A stretch of DNA of 64,000 nt from Micromonospora inyonensis (GTDB lineage: Bacteria > Actinomycetota > Actinomycetes > Mycobacteriales > Micromonosporaceae). The notes under the pieces were generated by a model. The model ran no database searches, was not told where the DNA came from, and was given only the letters and a program-made list of their open reading frames with translations. Below are positions 34,656-44,440 of the stretch, in pieces. Made by a program: the position numbers and the translations under genes. The stretch's first letter is position 1, and each line of letters begins with the position of its first letter. Where the stretch lies: positions 1,426,001-1,490,000 of the forward strand of contig NZ_FMHU01000002.1 in the NCBI RefSeq assembly GCF_900091415.1, in the 5' to 3' direction.

Positions 34656-35927
34656 TCATCCGCCGGGGAACTGGTCCGGGTCGACGCTGCTGGTGCTGGC
34701 GTTGCCGCCCACCACAGGGGTGAGGGAGAGCGTCCAACTGGTGTACGTCCGCGAGGTGGTGCTGAACGTGAGCGGGTCGTCGAACTTCTCGAAGTCGCAG
34801 TCCCGGCTGAACGCCTTGTTCCTGGCGTCCCAGTCCTTGCCGCTGGTCATGAAGATCTGGTAGGTCCCGTCCCGGACACCGCGTACCGTGAAGGTGCTCT
34901 TGCTCCGGACGTAGACCCGGGTGACCGCTGTCTTGCCCCGGACGATGCTGATCACCGCGTCGGCGCCACCATTATCGATCTTGAGCTGGCCGAGGCCGCC
35001 CTTGGTCCGCTTGACGTAGGAGCCGTTGCCCAGCCGTCGGTTGCCGTCCTTGGTTTCCTTCGGGACGAAGGAACCGACCTGGTAGGCCCGGGTGGGGTCG
35101 GCGGTCGCCAACGCCTGGGCAGCGGCCCGGAGTTGGTCGGCGGCCGTCTCCCGGCTGACCCGCGCGACCGCCGCCGGCCCGAGGCAGGCCCGCCCCGACG
35201 TGCCGGTGCCGGTGCCGGTCAGGGCGGCGGCCAGATCGTCCAACGCGTCGACGAGGGTGTCGTGGGCGGTCGCCACGCTCGCCGGCGGCACCACGTCGTC
35301 CAACGCCTGGTGCTGGGTGCCGGCGGTCGTCGCGAGGTTGGACGCCGCGGTACGCACCGCCGTGGGGCTCTTGGCCGCGGCGAGGGTCCGGAAGCCCGTG
35401 GTCAACGCCTGGTCGGTGCTGGTCAGCACCGTCTGGTACTGGTCCGGGGTCATGGGCGCGGCGCTCGGGGACGGCGCGACCGACGGTGCTCCGGAGCGGA
35501 CCCCGGCGACCGGTGCGCCGTCCTCGTCGTCGCCGTCGAGGAAGAACGCCAGCGGCAGTCCGCAGCACACCAGCACCGCCACGACCGCCGCGGCGGCGAC
35601 GAGCACCGTCCTGCGTCGGGCGGGCTGGGCCGGGGCGAGCACCGGCGGACCGTGCTGCGGCGGACCGGGCAGAGGCCCGAACTGTGGCGGGGGCCCGAAC
35701 TGTGCCGGCGTCGCGTTCACCCGGACCCGGACGTAGGCGTCCTGCGGTGATCCGTCCGGCCCGGCCGGTCCCAGACCGGGCAGCCGCAGCATCGAGCCGT
35801 CGACGGTCCCGGCCGGGACGCGGACCGTCGCCGCGTGTCCGGACCAGGGAAGGACGACGGTCTTCACGGTCTCGGCGCCGACTTCATCCGGGCCGAGCTC
35901 AAGCGTCAGGTACGCCTCGGGCTCCAC
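34656..35927 (-). CDS. Membrane-anchored protein with DnaJ-C-like N-terminus
   Basis: A 423-residue protein with one transmembrane helix at about residues 108-128 (VLVAAAAVVAVLVCCGLPLAF). The cytoplasmic N-terminus resembles the DnaJ C-terminal client-binding domain: LPWSGHAATVRVPAGTVDGSMLRLPGLG, then YVRVRV. A Pro/Phe/Gly-rich linker leads to the membrane helix. Outside lies a helical region (150-270, SNLATTAGTQHQALDDVVPP) and a beta-rich C-terminal domain (VGSFVPKETKDGNRRLGNG to YTSWTLSLTP). The combination suggests a sensor or surface-exposed adaptor. The family is not recognised as a whole, and the DnaJ resemblance is by motif only. Confidence 0.6.
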   Translation of the reverse strand: MEPEAYLTLELGPDEVGAETVKTVVLPWSGHAATVRVPAGTVDGSMLRLPGLGPAGPDGSPQDAYVRVRVNATPAQFGPPPQFGPLPGPPQHGPPVLAPAQPARRRTVLVAAAAVVAVLVCCGLPLAFFLDGDDEDGAPVAGVRSGAPSVAPSPSAAPMTPDQYQTVLTSTDQALTTGFRTLAAAKSPTAVRTAASNLATTAGTQHQALDDVVPPASVATAHDTLVDALDDLAAALTGTGTGTSGRACLGPAAVARVSRETAADQLRAAAQALATADPTRAYQVGSFVPKETKDGNRRLGNGSYVKRTKGGLGQLKIDNGGADAVISIVRGKTAVTRVYVRSKSTFTVRGVRDGTYQIFMTSGKDWDARNKAFSRDCDFEKFDDPLTFSTTSRTYTSWTLSLTPVVGGNASTSSVDPDQFPGG

Positions 35928-36014
35928 GTGTCGAGTATGGACGAACCGCGCAACGGCGTTCCCCGCCCGGGTCCGCTGGCCCGCCGGGGTGCCGGTGGGC
36001 CAGCGGACCGCAGG

Positions 36015-37418
36015 TCAGCTCACCGACGTGTTGTAGCTCTCGATCGCCGACTGGACGCTCGCGGCGGCGTCCTTCATGGCCTGCTCGGCGGGCTTGGTGC
36101 CGACGATGGCGGCCTCCAGCCCGTCCTCGGCGGCCTTGCGCGCCTGCGGCATCACACCGAGCAGGCAGCCGGCCGAGGCGACCGACGGCGGCAGCGCGTG
36201 CAGCTGGTCCACCGCGGTACGGAACTGCGGGTACTTCGTCACCCAGCCCTTGTCGACCTGCTCCAGCGCGCCCACGTTGATCGGCACGTAGCCGGTGCCG
36301 GTGTGCCACTGGGCCTGCGGGGTGGCCCCGGCCGCGGACTTCACGAACTCCCAGGCCGCCCGCTTCTCGGCCGCGCTGTGGCCGACCCCGTTGATCCAGA
36401 GCGACGCGCCGCCGATGATCGGCCCGCCGGTGGAGGAGTCCGACACCTTCGGGTACGGGGCGGTGAGGACGGTGAACTTGCCCGCCGCCGCGTCGACGTA
36501 GCCGCGCAGCACGCTGGTGGACTCCAGGTGCATGGCGACCGTGCCGGCCTTGAACGCCGCCTGGGCGTCGTCGGTCTTCCGGCCGGTGTTCGCCGCGTAC
36601 CCGTTGCGGACCAGGTCCGTCCACCACTGGGCGACCTGCACCCCCGCCGCCTGGTCGAACTGCACCCGGGTGGCGAGCTTCTGGCGTCCGTTGCCGTTGT
36701 CGCAGTACTCCTGGCCGTCGGTGGCGAGGAGCTGTTCGAGCAGCCAGCCGTAGATGGCCGCGCCGAAGCCGTACCGGGTGGTCTTGCCGCTGGCGTCCTT
36801 CACGGTGAGCTTCTTGGCCATCTCACCCAGCTCGGCCAGGGTCTTCGGCGGCTTGGTCGGGTCGAGCTTGGCGGACTCGAACGCCTCCTTGTTGAGGTAC
36901 AGCAGGGGGGTGGAGGTGTTGAACGGCATCGACCAGAGCTTGCCCTCGACCGAGTAGTAGCTGGCGATGTTCGGCTCGATCTCGGCGACGTCGAACCCGT
37001 CCTTCTCGATGAACCGGTGCATCGGCACGACCTGCTTGGAGTCGACCATGAAGCGGGTGCCGATGTCGTACACCTGGACCAGGGCGGGGGTGGTCTTCTG
37101 CTGCACCGACGCCTTGTACTTGGCGATGGTCTCGTCGTAGCTGCCCTGGTAGACGGCCTTGATCTCGACCTTGCCGCCGTTGCCGGCGTTGAAGTCGGCG
37201 ACCAGCTTGTCGACGGCGCCGGCGTTCGACCCCTTCATGGAGTGCCAGAACTCGACCGTCGTCTTCCCGTTGGTGCCCTTGAGCGCCTCGGCGCCCGGCG
37301 CGTCCAGGGCGTCGGTCGACTCGCCGCCGGACTCGGAACCGCACCCGGCGACCAGCGCGGCGGCGGTGAGCAGGGCGACGATGACTGCGCCGGTACGGCG
37401 TGGTCGTGGAAGTGCCAT
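36015..37418 (-). CDS. Sugar-type ABC transporter binding lipoprotein
   Basis: A 467-residue extracellular solute-binding protein of family 1, closest in pattern to UgpB (glycerol-3-phosphate) proteins. The lipobox LVAGC precedes a Ser/Glu linker. Then come TVEFWHSMKGSNAGAVDKLVADFN, IKAVYQGSYDETIAKYKASVQ, MPFNTSTPLLYLNKEAFESA, and later IIGGASLWINGVGHSAAEKRAAWEFVK. The UgpB-like HSMKG and YQGSYDET blocks support a phosphodiester or glycerophosphate-type ligand, though a sugar cannot be excluded. The ATG at 37418 follows GAGGAGAGG. It is the last of three genes read leftwards. Confidence 0.9.
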   Translation of the reverse strand: MALPRPRRTGAVIVALLTAAALVAGCGSESGGESTDALDAPGAEALKGTNGKTTVEFWHSMKGSNAGAVDKLVADFNAGNGGKVEIKAVYQGSYDETIAKYKASVQQKTTPALVQVYDIGTRFMVDSKQVVPMHRFIEKDGFDVAEIEPNIASYYSVEGKLWSMPFNTSTPLLYLNKEAFESAKLDPTKPPKTLAELGEMAKKLTVKDASGKTTRYGFGAAIYGWLLEQLLATDGQEYCDNGNGRQKLATRVQFDQAAGVQVAQWWTDLVRNGYAANTGRKTDDAQAAFKAGTVAMHLESTSVLRGYVDAAAGKFTVLTAPYPKVSDSSTGGPIIGGASLWINGVGHSAAEKRAAWEFVKSAAGATPQAQWHTGTGYVPINVGALEQVDKGWVTKYPQFRTAVDQLHALPPSVASAGCLLGVMPQARKAAEDGLEAAIVGTKPAEQAMKDAAASVQSAIESYNTSVS

Positions 37419-37438
37419 TGCCTCTCCTCGGTGGGGGT

Positions 37439-38269
37439 TCAACGCAGTGCGCCCGCAGTGAGACCACGGACGATGTACCGCTGGCCGAAGAGCACGACGG
37501 CCAGGGTGGGGAGCAGGGAGAGCGCGACGCCGGCCAGGATCAGCCCCGGCTGGGCCGCCTCAGCATCGTTGAGCTGGGAGATTCCGATCTGGAGGGTCTG
37601 GTACTCCGGATCCCGGACGAGGATCAGCGGCCAGAAGTACTGGTTCCACGCGGAGAGGAAGACGTACACCCCGACCGCCGCGATGGACGGCTTGGACAGG
37701 GGGACGACCACCTGCCAGAGCAGCCGCCAGTGCCCGCAGCCGTCGATCACCGCCGCGTCGCGCAGCTCGCCCGGGAACTGGAGGAACGCCTGGCGCAGCA
37801 GGAACGTGCCGAACGCCGAGGCGAGGAACGGCAGGACGAGCCCGAGGTAGGTCAGCCCACCACGGGTCAACCCCCAGTCCGAGATGGCCAGGTAGTTGGG
37901 GATGATGATGCTCTCCCAGGGGACCATCAGCGTGGCCAGGAAGAGCGCGAACGTCGCCGCCTTCGCCGGCATCCGCAGGAACGCGAAGGCGTACGCGGCG
38001 AGGATGCTGGTCACCACCTGGGCGAAAGTGATCACGCCGGCCTGCACGGCGGAGTTGACGTAGAACCGGCCGAGCGGCACGGCCTCGACGTCACCGAAGT
38101 TCTGCCAGTGCAGGTCGCCGGGGACCAGCGCCGGGGGATAGGTGGCCAGGTCGCCGGGGCCCATCACGGCACCGGCGAACGCGTAGTAGACCGGGAACAG
38201 CACCGGGATCAGCGCCAGCCCGAGTACGACGTAGACGGCGACCCGGCCGGGAGTGGTACGTCGGCTCAT
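37439..38269 (-). CDS. Sugar-type ABC permease (UgpE/MalG type)
   Basis: A 276-residue permease with six predicted helices. It starts with VAVYVVLGLALIPVLFPVYYAFAGAVM, contains VVTSILAAYAFAFLRMPAK and TLMVPWESIIIPNYLAISDWGL, and carries the EAA loop ELRDAAVIDGCGHWRLLWQVVVPLSKPSI. The end FGQRYIVRGLTAGALR is the hallmark of UgpE/MalG-like subunits. It overlaps the upstream permease by four bases. No ATPase gene lies in the operon; a shared MsiK-type ATPase encoded elsewhere is usual in actinomycetes. Confidence 0.92.
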   Translation of the reverse strand: MSRRTTPGRVAVYVVLGLALIPVLFPVYYAFAGAVMGPGDLATYPPALVPGDLHWQNFGDVEAVPLGRFYVNSAVQAGVITFAQVVTSILAAYAFAFLRMPAKAATFALFLATLMVPWESIIIPNYLAISDWGLTRGGLTYLGLVLPFLASAFGTFLLRQAFLQFPGELRDAAVIDGCGHWRLLWQVVVPLSKPSIAAVGVYVFLSAWNQYFWPLILVRDPEYQTLQIGISQLNDAEAAQPGLILAGVALSLLPTLAVVLFGQRYIVRGLTAGALR

Positions 38270-39213
38270 CGGTAGTGCACCCGCCGTTCCAGGACACCGA
38301 ACTGGATGGCGGTGCAGACCAGCATGATCAGCAGCAGGACGACCGCCTGGGCGCTCGCCCCGCCGAAGTCGGCGGAGCCGAACGCGAACGCCCGTTCGTA
38401 GATGGCGTAGACCAGGGTGGTGGTCGCGTCGTCCGGTCCGCCCTTGGTGAGGATGTGGATCTGGCCGAAGCTCTGCAACGCGTGAATCGTGGAGACCACG
38501 ACGAGGAAGAACAGTTGCGGGGAGAGCAGCGGGACGGTCACGCTGCGGGCGAGCCGCCAGCCGGTCGCGCCGTCGAGCCGGGCCGCCTCGACCACCTCCT
38601 GCGGGATGGCCGCGACTCCGGCGGAGAGCACCAGCACGTTGTAGCCGAGGTTCATCCAGATGGTGGCGACACCGACCGCGGGCAGGGCGATGGAGGGGTC
38701 GGTGAGCCAGTTGACCCGGTCGACGCCGACCGCGCCGAGCAGCCCGTTGGCGATGCCGATGGCCGGGTTGTAGATCACGGCGAAGACCACCGACGCGGTG
38801 GCCACCGAGAACGCGAACGGCAGGGCGAAGGCGGTGCGCAACGCGCGTACGCCCCGGATCCGCGATTCCAGCAGCAGGACGACCAGTAGTGCGCCGAGCA
38901 CCGCCGGAACGACGCTGATCAGGGTGAACATCGCGGTGGTCGCGAGCACCCCGAGGAATTCGCCGGAAAGCATCTCGACGTAGTGGTCGAAGCCGACGTA
39001 GGCGCTCGGTGCGCCGAAGATGTCATTGGCGTGGGTGGACAGGTAGAGGGTCCGGCCGAGTGGCCAGAAGATGAACAGGACGAAGATCGCGACCGATGGC
39101 AGGAGCAGCAACCAGGACAGGCCGCGCTCGCCACGTGGCCGGCCGGGCGTGGCTGCGCCGGCGCTCGGGGCCGCCGTGGCTCGGGCGTCTTCGGCAACCG
39201 AAGGGGGAGGCAC
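38266..39213 (-). CDS. Sugar-type ABC permease (UgpA/MalF type)
   Basis: A 315-residue permease, the first gene of the importer. A disordered cytoplasmic N-terminus (about 30 residues) precedes GLSWLLLLPSVAIFVLFIFWPLGRTLYLS. The core includes FTLISVVPAVLGALLVVLLLESRIRGVRALRTAF. It carries the EAA loop IPQEVVEAARLDGATGWRLARSVTVPLLSPQL, and it ends IQFGVLERRVHYR. It pairs with the UgpE/MalG-type permease overlapping its stop. Regulation cannot be read; no LacI-type regulator gene is adjacent. Confidence 0.92.
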   Translation of the reverse strand: MPPPSVAEDARATAAPSAGAATPGRPRGERGLSWLLLLPSVAIFVLFIFWPLGRTLYLSTHANDIFGAPSAYVGFDHYVEMLSGEFLGVLATTAMFTLISVVPAVLGALLVVLLLESRIRGVRALRTAFALPFAFSVATASVVFAVIYNPAIGIANGLLGAVGVDRVNWLTDPSIALPAVGVATIWMNLGYNVLVLSAGVAAIPQEVVEAARLDGATGWRLARSVTVPLLSPQLFFLVVVSTIHALQSFGQIHILTKGGPDDATTTLVYAIYERAFAFGSADFGGASAQAVVLLLIMLVCTAIQFGVLERRVHYR

Positions 39214-39573
39214 TGCCGCACACTACCAACGCATCAGGCTGAAGAAATGCTCCGGACACCTCTGCGTTACCTGACAGCAACCTTCATGATCGGGTTCCGT
39301 CGTCGAGGCCGGTGTCGATTCCGCAATCCGCCGGGTGGAAACGGCGGTCGATGGCCGTGGGCCGTGGTCCGGTACCGAAGACCCGTCCACGACATTGACG
39401 TGCGCGGAAGCCTGGCCCGACCCGGAGGGATGGCGTCAGGCCGCCACGTCTGGCGCGACCGGTCGCCCGCCTGGTCCCCGGCGCGAGCCGGTGGCGCTGA
39501 CTCCCGCCGACCGGCACCGGCTCACCGGTCGCTGGATGCTCGACGCCCAGGGCAGGGAGACGGCGGGACGGCG
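39214..39573. other. 360-bp intergenic region between diverging transport and flavoprotein genes
   Basis: It lies upstream of the sugar-type importer and downstream of the UGM-like gene, both on the minus strand. It must hold the importer promoter. An open plus-strand frame of 107 codons (39335-39658) has no recognisable homology and overlaps the flavoprotein 3' end, so I leave it uncalled. No clear operator palindrome is visible. Confidence 0.45.
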
Positions 39574-41061
39574 TCAGGCCCGCGCCGGCATGACGGGCGC
39601 GTCGCGCCCCGTCCCCGACCCACTGCTGCCGTCGGCGTTCGACGTCTGCTCGTGGTAGTCGCGTTCAACGTTCACCGACCAGACGTCGTGCGTGGTGCCA
39701 CAGGCGATGTTCTCGGCGGTCAGCATGGCGGTCAGCATGGAGTGGTCCTGGTTGTTGTAACGGTGCATGCCGTTGCGCCCGACCGGGTGCACGTTGGGCA
39801 CCTCCCGGGCCAGCCACCCGCGGATCACGTCGATGTTGCGCTGGTAGCGCTCGTCGTACACGGGGTAAGCCTTCGGCATCCGCACGACGTAGCCGGCCTC
39901 GACGACGCCCGGCGCGACCAGCCCGAGTCGTGCCAGCTCGCCGCTGGCCAGGGCGACGAGGTCCGCGTCCGGGGTACGCCACATCTCGTCGTCCTCGAAG
40001 ACGAAGTACTCCAGCCCGAGGCAGGTGCGGCCGTCCTTGACCAGGTACGGCGACCAGGAACCGAAGTTCTGGATCCGACCGACCCGGACCGCCGGGTCGT
40101 GGATGTAGATCCAGTTGTCCGGGAAGGAGAACGCGGACGGGACCACCAGCGCCACCGTCAGGAAGTCGCGGTAGCGCAGGTCCGCGGCGCAGGCGAGGAC
40201 CTCCGCCGGAGGTGCCGGGCGCAGGGCGTCGACCAGCTCGGAGATCGGCATCGAGGAGATCACGTGGTCCGCCGGCTCCCACCGGGGACCGTCCGCCCCG
40301 GTGACCTCGACGGCGACGGCGCGGCGGCGGTCCGGGTCGCGGTGCAGCGCCGTCACCCAGGTGTTGGTGCTGACCTGCCCACCGCGCTCCTCGACCAGCT
40401 CGGCGCAGCGCTCCCACATCATCCCGGGGCCGTACTTCGGGTACTGGAACTCCTCGATGAGGCTGGTGACGTCCTTGCGGTTGCGCCGGGGGAGGAGCGC
40501 GTTCGCCATCGCCCTGGACAGCGACAGGTTCTTGATCCGCTGCGCGGCCCAGTCGGCCTGCAACTGGTCGGCCGGCATGCCCCAGACCTTCTCGGTGTAC
40601 GTCTTGAAGAAGATCGAGTACAACCGCCAGCCGAACCGGGCCGAGACCCACCCCTCGAAGTGCGACTGGTCCCTGGGCGGGCGCAGCCGCGAGCGCGCGT
40701 ACGAGCCGACGCAGCGCGCCGCCTCACCGATCCCCAGGTTGCGCAGCGCGTTCATGGCGTTGAGCGGGTAGTCGTACAGGGCGCCGCGGTAGTAGATCCG
40801 GCTCATCCTCGGGCGCAGCAGGAAGTCCTCGTCGGGCAGGATCTCGTGCCAGAACGCCTCGACCCGCGACACCTTGGTGAAGAACCGGTGCCCGCCGATG
40901 TCGAACCGCCACCCGTCCCGCTCCACGGTGCGGCTGATCCCGCCCACCACCTCGTCGGCCTCGAACACCCGCACCGGCATCCCGCGCCGGAGCAACTCGT
41001 ATGCCGCGGTCAGCCCCGCCGGCCCCGCGCCGATGACCACCGTGCCGTGCTCTTCACCCAT
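39574..41061 (-). CDS. FAD-dependent oxidoreductase, UDP-galactopyranose mutase-like
   Basis: A 495-residue flavoprotein. The N-terminal Rossmann motif is [20 protein letters not shown] (residues 8-27), followed by [31 protein letters not shown], typical of amine-oxidase/UGM-like proteins. Later features are [26 protein letters not shown], the FAD-contact [15 protein letters not shown], and a C-terminal [24 protein letters not shown] that closes the FAD site. Members act on nucleotide sugars or in polysaccharide biosynthesis. The divergent membrane glycosyltransferase 210 bp away supports a cell-envelope role. The huge upstream open frame is an artefact of high GC; the ATG at 41061 starts the Rossmann fold. 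Confidence 0.88.
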   Translation of the reverse strand: MGEEHGTVVIGAGPAGLTAAYELLRRGMPVRVFEADEVVGGISRTVERDGWRFDIGGHRFFTKVSRVEAFWHEILPDEDFLLRPRMSRIYYRGALYDYPLNAMNALRNLGIGEAARCVGSYARSRLRPPRDQSHFEGWVSARFGWRLYSIFFKTYTEKVWGMPADQLQADWAAQRIKNLSLSRAMANALLPRRNRKDVTSLIEEFQYPKYGPGMMWERCAELVEERGGQVSTNTWVTALHRDPDRRRAVAVEVTGADGPRWEPADHVISSMPISELVDALRPAPPAEVLACAADLRYRDFLTVALVVPSAFSFPDNWIYIHDPAVRVGRIQNFGSWSPYLVKDGRTCLGLEYFVFEDDEMWRTPDADLVALASGELARLGLVAPGVVEAGYVVRMPKAYPVYDERYQRNIDVIRGWLAREVPNVHPVGRNGMHRYNNQDHSMLTAMLTAENIACGTTHDVWSVNVERDYHEQTSNADGSSGSGTGRDAPVMPARA

Positions 41062-41271
41062 ACCTGCGCCGCCCCCTGCTACCGGTGGGTGTCGTGGAGG
41101 CGGGACGCTTACCCGGCTTCGCGACGATGTCACCTGGGCGGCAGCGGTCCGCACGGCGGCCGGTGGCGACCCGTCGGATCGGGTGGGGCAGGTGTCGTCC
41201 GGCCCGGAACGGGGATGCCGGGCCCGGTCGCGGCCGGCCGGGCTGCGGGGTGGACGCGGGGGAACCACCAC

Positions 41272-42549
41272 ATGAGCGCAGGCGGGCGGGCCGGTGCCGG
41301 CGTACGACGCCGCGTGGCGCTGGCCCGCGCCCGGCTGGATCGTTCCCGGCTCGGCGAGCGGGCGGTCGGCGTGGGCCGCCGGGTGGCCCGGCTGGGCGAC
41401 CGGGTACCGGCACCCTGGCCGTTCGTGCTGGCGCTCTTCCTCGGGACGAAGCTCCTGCTCACCTTCGTCGCCGTGCTGGTGCTGCGGGTGTTCGACGACG
41501 TGCCCGGCGCGCCCCCGGCCGACGAACGGACCATGCGCCTCCAGCAACAGGAGATCTCCCCACACCGGTGGATCTCCTTCTGGTTCGCCTGGGACTCGTT
41601 CCTCTACGACCACCTGAGCCGGCTGCCGCTCACCGAACCGTGGCGGGACTTCGGCTTCCCGCTGCTGTACCCCTTCCTGGCCCGGCCCGTCGCGCTGGTC
41701 CTGGGCGGGAACACCGCGATGGCGCTGCTCCTGATCAGCAACGTCGCGTTCCTCTTCCAGCTCTACTACGCTCACCGGCTGGGCGGACGGCTGCTCGGTG
41801 ACGACGCCTCGGCGCGACGGTTCACCCGGTACCTGGTGCTCCTGCCCACCGCGTTCCTGTTCCAGGCGGCGCTGACCGAGTCGCTCTTCCTCTGTCTCGC
41901 CCTCGCCGCGTTCTACCACGCGGAGCGCCGGCACTGGCTCGCCGTCGGAGTGATCGGTTACTTCCTCGCGCTCAGCCGGTCGGTCGGCATGTTCGTCGTC
42001 GTCCCGCTGGCCCTGGTCCTGCTCCGGCAGCAGCGCTACCGGCTCGGCCTCCGGGCGCTGCGGGGATACGTCCGGGTCGGCTGGCCGTTGCTCCTGGTGC
42101 CCGCCGGGTGGCTCACCTTCATGGCGTTCTGCTGGTGGCAGAGCGGGGACTGGTTCGCCTACAAGCACGCCCAGGAGAAGGGGTGGGCCATCACCGTGCA
42201 GAACCCGCTCGCGGTGCTCATCGAGGGCCTGACCTCGGCGGAGCCCCGGGACAGCATCCGGGTGTGGTTCGCGGTGGCCGTCCTGGTGGTCGTCGTCGCG
42301 GGCGTCCGGCACATCGGGCTGCCCTACCTCGTCTACGCGCTGGTCACGATCATGGTTCCGCTCTCCATGGGCCCACCGGTGTACAAGAGCCTGCTGCGCT
42401 ACCTGCTCGCGGTCTTCCCGGTCTGCCTGGTGCTGGCCCGCTGGGCCCGGCAGGCGACGCTCGACACCTACCTGACCGCTGCCCTCGCCCTCGTGCAGGG
42501 CGCCCTCTTCGTGGCGTGGCTGGCCTACTGGACGCACTTCGTCATCTGA
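41272..42549 (+). CDS. PIG-V-like membrane glycosyltransferase
   Basis: A 425-residue polytopic membrane protein with about ten helices, resembling the mannosyltransferase (PIG-V/GT-C) family. Following a basic N-terminus, the first helix is [25 protein letters not shown]. The extracytoplasmic loop carries [20 protein letters not shown], whose WDS acid resembles the GT-C catalytic Asp. Then [20 protein letters not shown] and [29 protein letters not shown] are typical family stretches. It would transfer a sugar from a polyprenyl-phosphate donor. The ATG at 41272 is the only reasonable start before the first helix. The divergent UGM-like gene suggests a shared envelope polysaccharide pathway. 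Confidence 0.82.
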   Translation: MSAGGRAGAGVRRRVALARARLDRSRLGERAVGVGRRVARLGDRVPAPWPFVLALFLGTKLLLTFVAVLVLRVFDDVPGAPPADERTMRLQQQEISPHRWISFWFAWDSFLYDHLSRLPLTEPWRDFGFPLLYPFLARPVALVLGGNTAMALLLISNVAFLFQLYYAHRLGGRLLGDDASARRFTRYLVLLPTAFLFQAALTESLFLCLALAAFYHAERRHWLAVGVIGYFLALSRSVGMFVVVPLALVLLRQQRYRLGLRALRGYVRVGWPLLLVPAGWLTFMAFCWWQSGDWFAYKHAQEKGWAITVQNPLAVLIEGLTSAEPRDSIRVWFAVAVLVVVVAGVRHIGLPYLVYALVTIMVPLSMGPPVYKSLLRYLLAVFPVCLVLARWARQATLDTYLTAALALVQGALFVAWLAYWTHFVI

Positions 42550-42575
42550 CGGCGGCCGGATCTCCCCGTGGGCCC

Positions 42576-42593
42576 GTGCCGGTCGGCCGGCAC
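42576..42593 (+). terminator. Hairpin after glycosyltransferase gene
   Basis: GTGCCGG (42576-42582) and CCGGCAC (42587-42593) pair around TCGG, 27 bp after the stop. Confidence 0.5.
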
Positions 42594-42770
42594 CACACGG
42601 GCGGCCGGTTTCGTCGGTTCCGGCCATTCGTCCCACGGGTCGGCCGTACCGTCGAGCCAGGGCACGCCGAGGCTGTCCCGGGGTGGCCGGTCCGCACACC
42701 TCACCGTCCTGCCGGATCGTGCGGAGCCGGGCGCCCACGGATTCCGGGCGGCAGACAGGAGGGGGGTCCG

Positions 42771-44435
42771 GTGCCGCGCCAGGCGACGTCGACCGCTCCG
42801 GGACCGTCCCCGCACGGGGCGGCGGGTGCACCGTCGCTGTGCAACGCCCGGGAGCACGGGCTGACCGGGGACGGGACGACGAACGACCAGCCGGCTCTCG
42901 CCGCCCTCGTGAACCGGCTCGGCGACGTGTTCGCCGCCAACGGGCGGGCCCAGGTCATCTACTGTCCGCCCGGCGTGTACGCGATCCGCGACGCCGGCAC
43001 GGTCTGGCGCAGCGGGGTCTCGCTGGTGGGAGCCGGGCCGGGTGCCACCCGCTTCGTGCTGAGCAACGAGGGCAATCGTGCCGAGCCCGTGCCCCTGGCG
43101 TTCCACACCGCCCAGCTGCACGGCGCCAGCCCCGACCACCACCTCGCCTACTGCACCTTCACCGACTTCGAGATCGACGGGTCGGGCGTCGCGTCGGCCG
43201 ACTACAACCCCCTGGCCAAGGGCCTCGGGTTGCAGTACGTGATCGGCGGGCTGTTCCGCAACCTGTTCATCCACCACACCGCCGCCACCGGGTTCGGCTG
43301 CGACTTCCTCCAGGACACACTGGTCGAGGGGGTACGGGTCGTCGGATGCGGCCGGATGGACAACGGCCTCGAGATGGGCGGTGCCGGCATCGGCGTCGGC
43401 ATCGGCGCCTGGGGGGCCGTGGAACGGCTGACTATCGCCAACTGCAGCGCCGTGGGCAACGCCACCAACGGGATCTTCCTGGAGATGCAGTACCGGGACG
43501 AACCCCAGCCGCGCGGCATCCGTATCGCCAACTGCCATGCCCAGGGCAACCGCTTCGGCATCGCCGACTGGGGCGCCGACGGGCTCATCGTCACCGGGTG
43601 CACGATGACCGGGAACCTCGAGGCGGGCTTCCAGGTGTCGGCCAAGGGCACCACCGGTATCCCCGGCAAGGGTGGACTGCTGACCGACTGCGTCATCGAC
43701 GGCAACCTGCGCGACGGGGTCAGCATCGGCAACACCCGGGGCCCCTACACGGTGCGCGGCAACCGGATCAGCGGCAACGGTCGTTACGGCTACCACCACC
43801 ATGACCTGGGTGCCAGTGACGGCACAGCCGCCGAGGAGATCGTCATCGAGAGCAACGACATCTGGGGCAACAGCGCCGACGGGATCCGGTTCGACCGCCC
43901 GCTGCGCGACACCGTCGTCATCAACAACCGGATCCGCAACAACGGCCGCCAACGCGCTCCCGCCACCGCCGGCGGCGGGGAGTCCGTCCGCTACCGCGAC
44001 ACCACCCTGGTCGACCACCAGGCCACCTGGCCGAAGGACGGCCACCGGGGCAAGGTGCTCCGCGTCGGCGACCGTCTCGCCGTCGTGGCCGCCAACGACG
44101 AGAACACCCTGACCCTCGCCCCCATCCGTCCCGGCGCGACCAGCGCCTGGTCGGCTGCCACGCCCCTGCCCGGTGCCGCGTACGAGCTGCCGGCACCGCC
44201 CGCGAACCGCGCCGGGATCACCATCAACGCCAGCGTCAACGCCGTCACCATCCGGGGCAACCTGATCCGTGACAACGGCCCCGGCACCCAGACCCACGGC
44301 CTGTGGATCACCGATCGGGGCAGCTGCCTGAACTGCCGGGTGGTGGAGAACGACCTCGACGGTAACCGCACCGCCATCCAGGCGGACACCCCCGCAGTCG
44401 GCGGTCACTGGGAGGGCAACTACGGCAACCCGTAG
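42771..44435 (+). CDS. Right-handed beta-helix (pectate-lyase-like) protein
   Basis: A 554-residue protein dominated by parallel beta-helix coils. It begins with the pectate-lyase-3-like N-cap: [27 protein letters not shown], then [13 protein letters not shown] and [17 protein letters not shown]. Between residues about 120 and 540 come repeated coils with N-x-I/V-x-G/N patterns ([71 protein letters not shown]). The GTG at 42771 follows AGGAGGGGGG. No Sec signal is evident, which is odd for a polysaccharide-active protein; the N-terminus is Ser/Pro/Gly-rich. It may be a lyase, epimerase or structural tail-spike-like protein. Confidence 0.85.
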   Translation: MPRQATSTAPGPSPHGAAGAPSLCNAREHGLTGDGTTNDQPALAALVNRLGDVFAANGRAQVIYCPPGVYAIRDAGTVWRSGVSLVGAGPGATRFVLSNEGNRAEPVPLAFHTAQLHGASPDHHLAYCTFTDFEIDGSGVASADYNPLAKGLGLQYVIGGLFRNLFIHHTAATGFGCDFLQDTLVEGVRVVGCGRMDNGLEMGGAGIGVGIGAWGAVERLTIANCSAVGNATNGIFLEMQYRDEPQPRGIRIANCHAQGNRFGIADWGADGLIVTGCTMTGNLEAGFQVSAKGTTGIPGKGGLLTDCVIDGNLRDGVSIGNTRGPYTVRGNRISGNGRYGYHHHDLGASDGTAAEEIVIESNDIWGNSADGIRFDRPLRDTVVINNRIRNNGRQRAPATAGGGESVRYRDTTLVDHQATWPKDGHRGKVLRVGDRLAVVAANDENTLTLAPIRPGATSAWSAATPLPGAAYELPAPPANRAGITINASVNAVTIRGNLIRDNGPGTQTHGLWITDRGSCLNCRVVENDLDGNRTAIQADTPAVGGHWEGNYGNP

Positions 44436-44440
44436 CGGGA

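Noticed and set aside
36015..39213. Incomplete (defective) sugar ABC transporter because no ATPase gene is present
   Set aside because: Actinomycete family-1 importers commonly share one MsiK-type ATPase encoded elsewhere, so the three-gene layout is normal.
39335..39658. A 107-codon plus-strand frame between the importer and the UGM-like gene
   Set aside because: No recognisable domain, and its 3' end is antisense to the flavoprotein; support is too weak to call a gene.
39574..42831. Extension of the UGM-like gene upstream to 42831
   Set aside because: The extra 590 codons are antisense to the membrane glycosyltransferase; the Rossmann motif starts right at the ATG at 41061.
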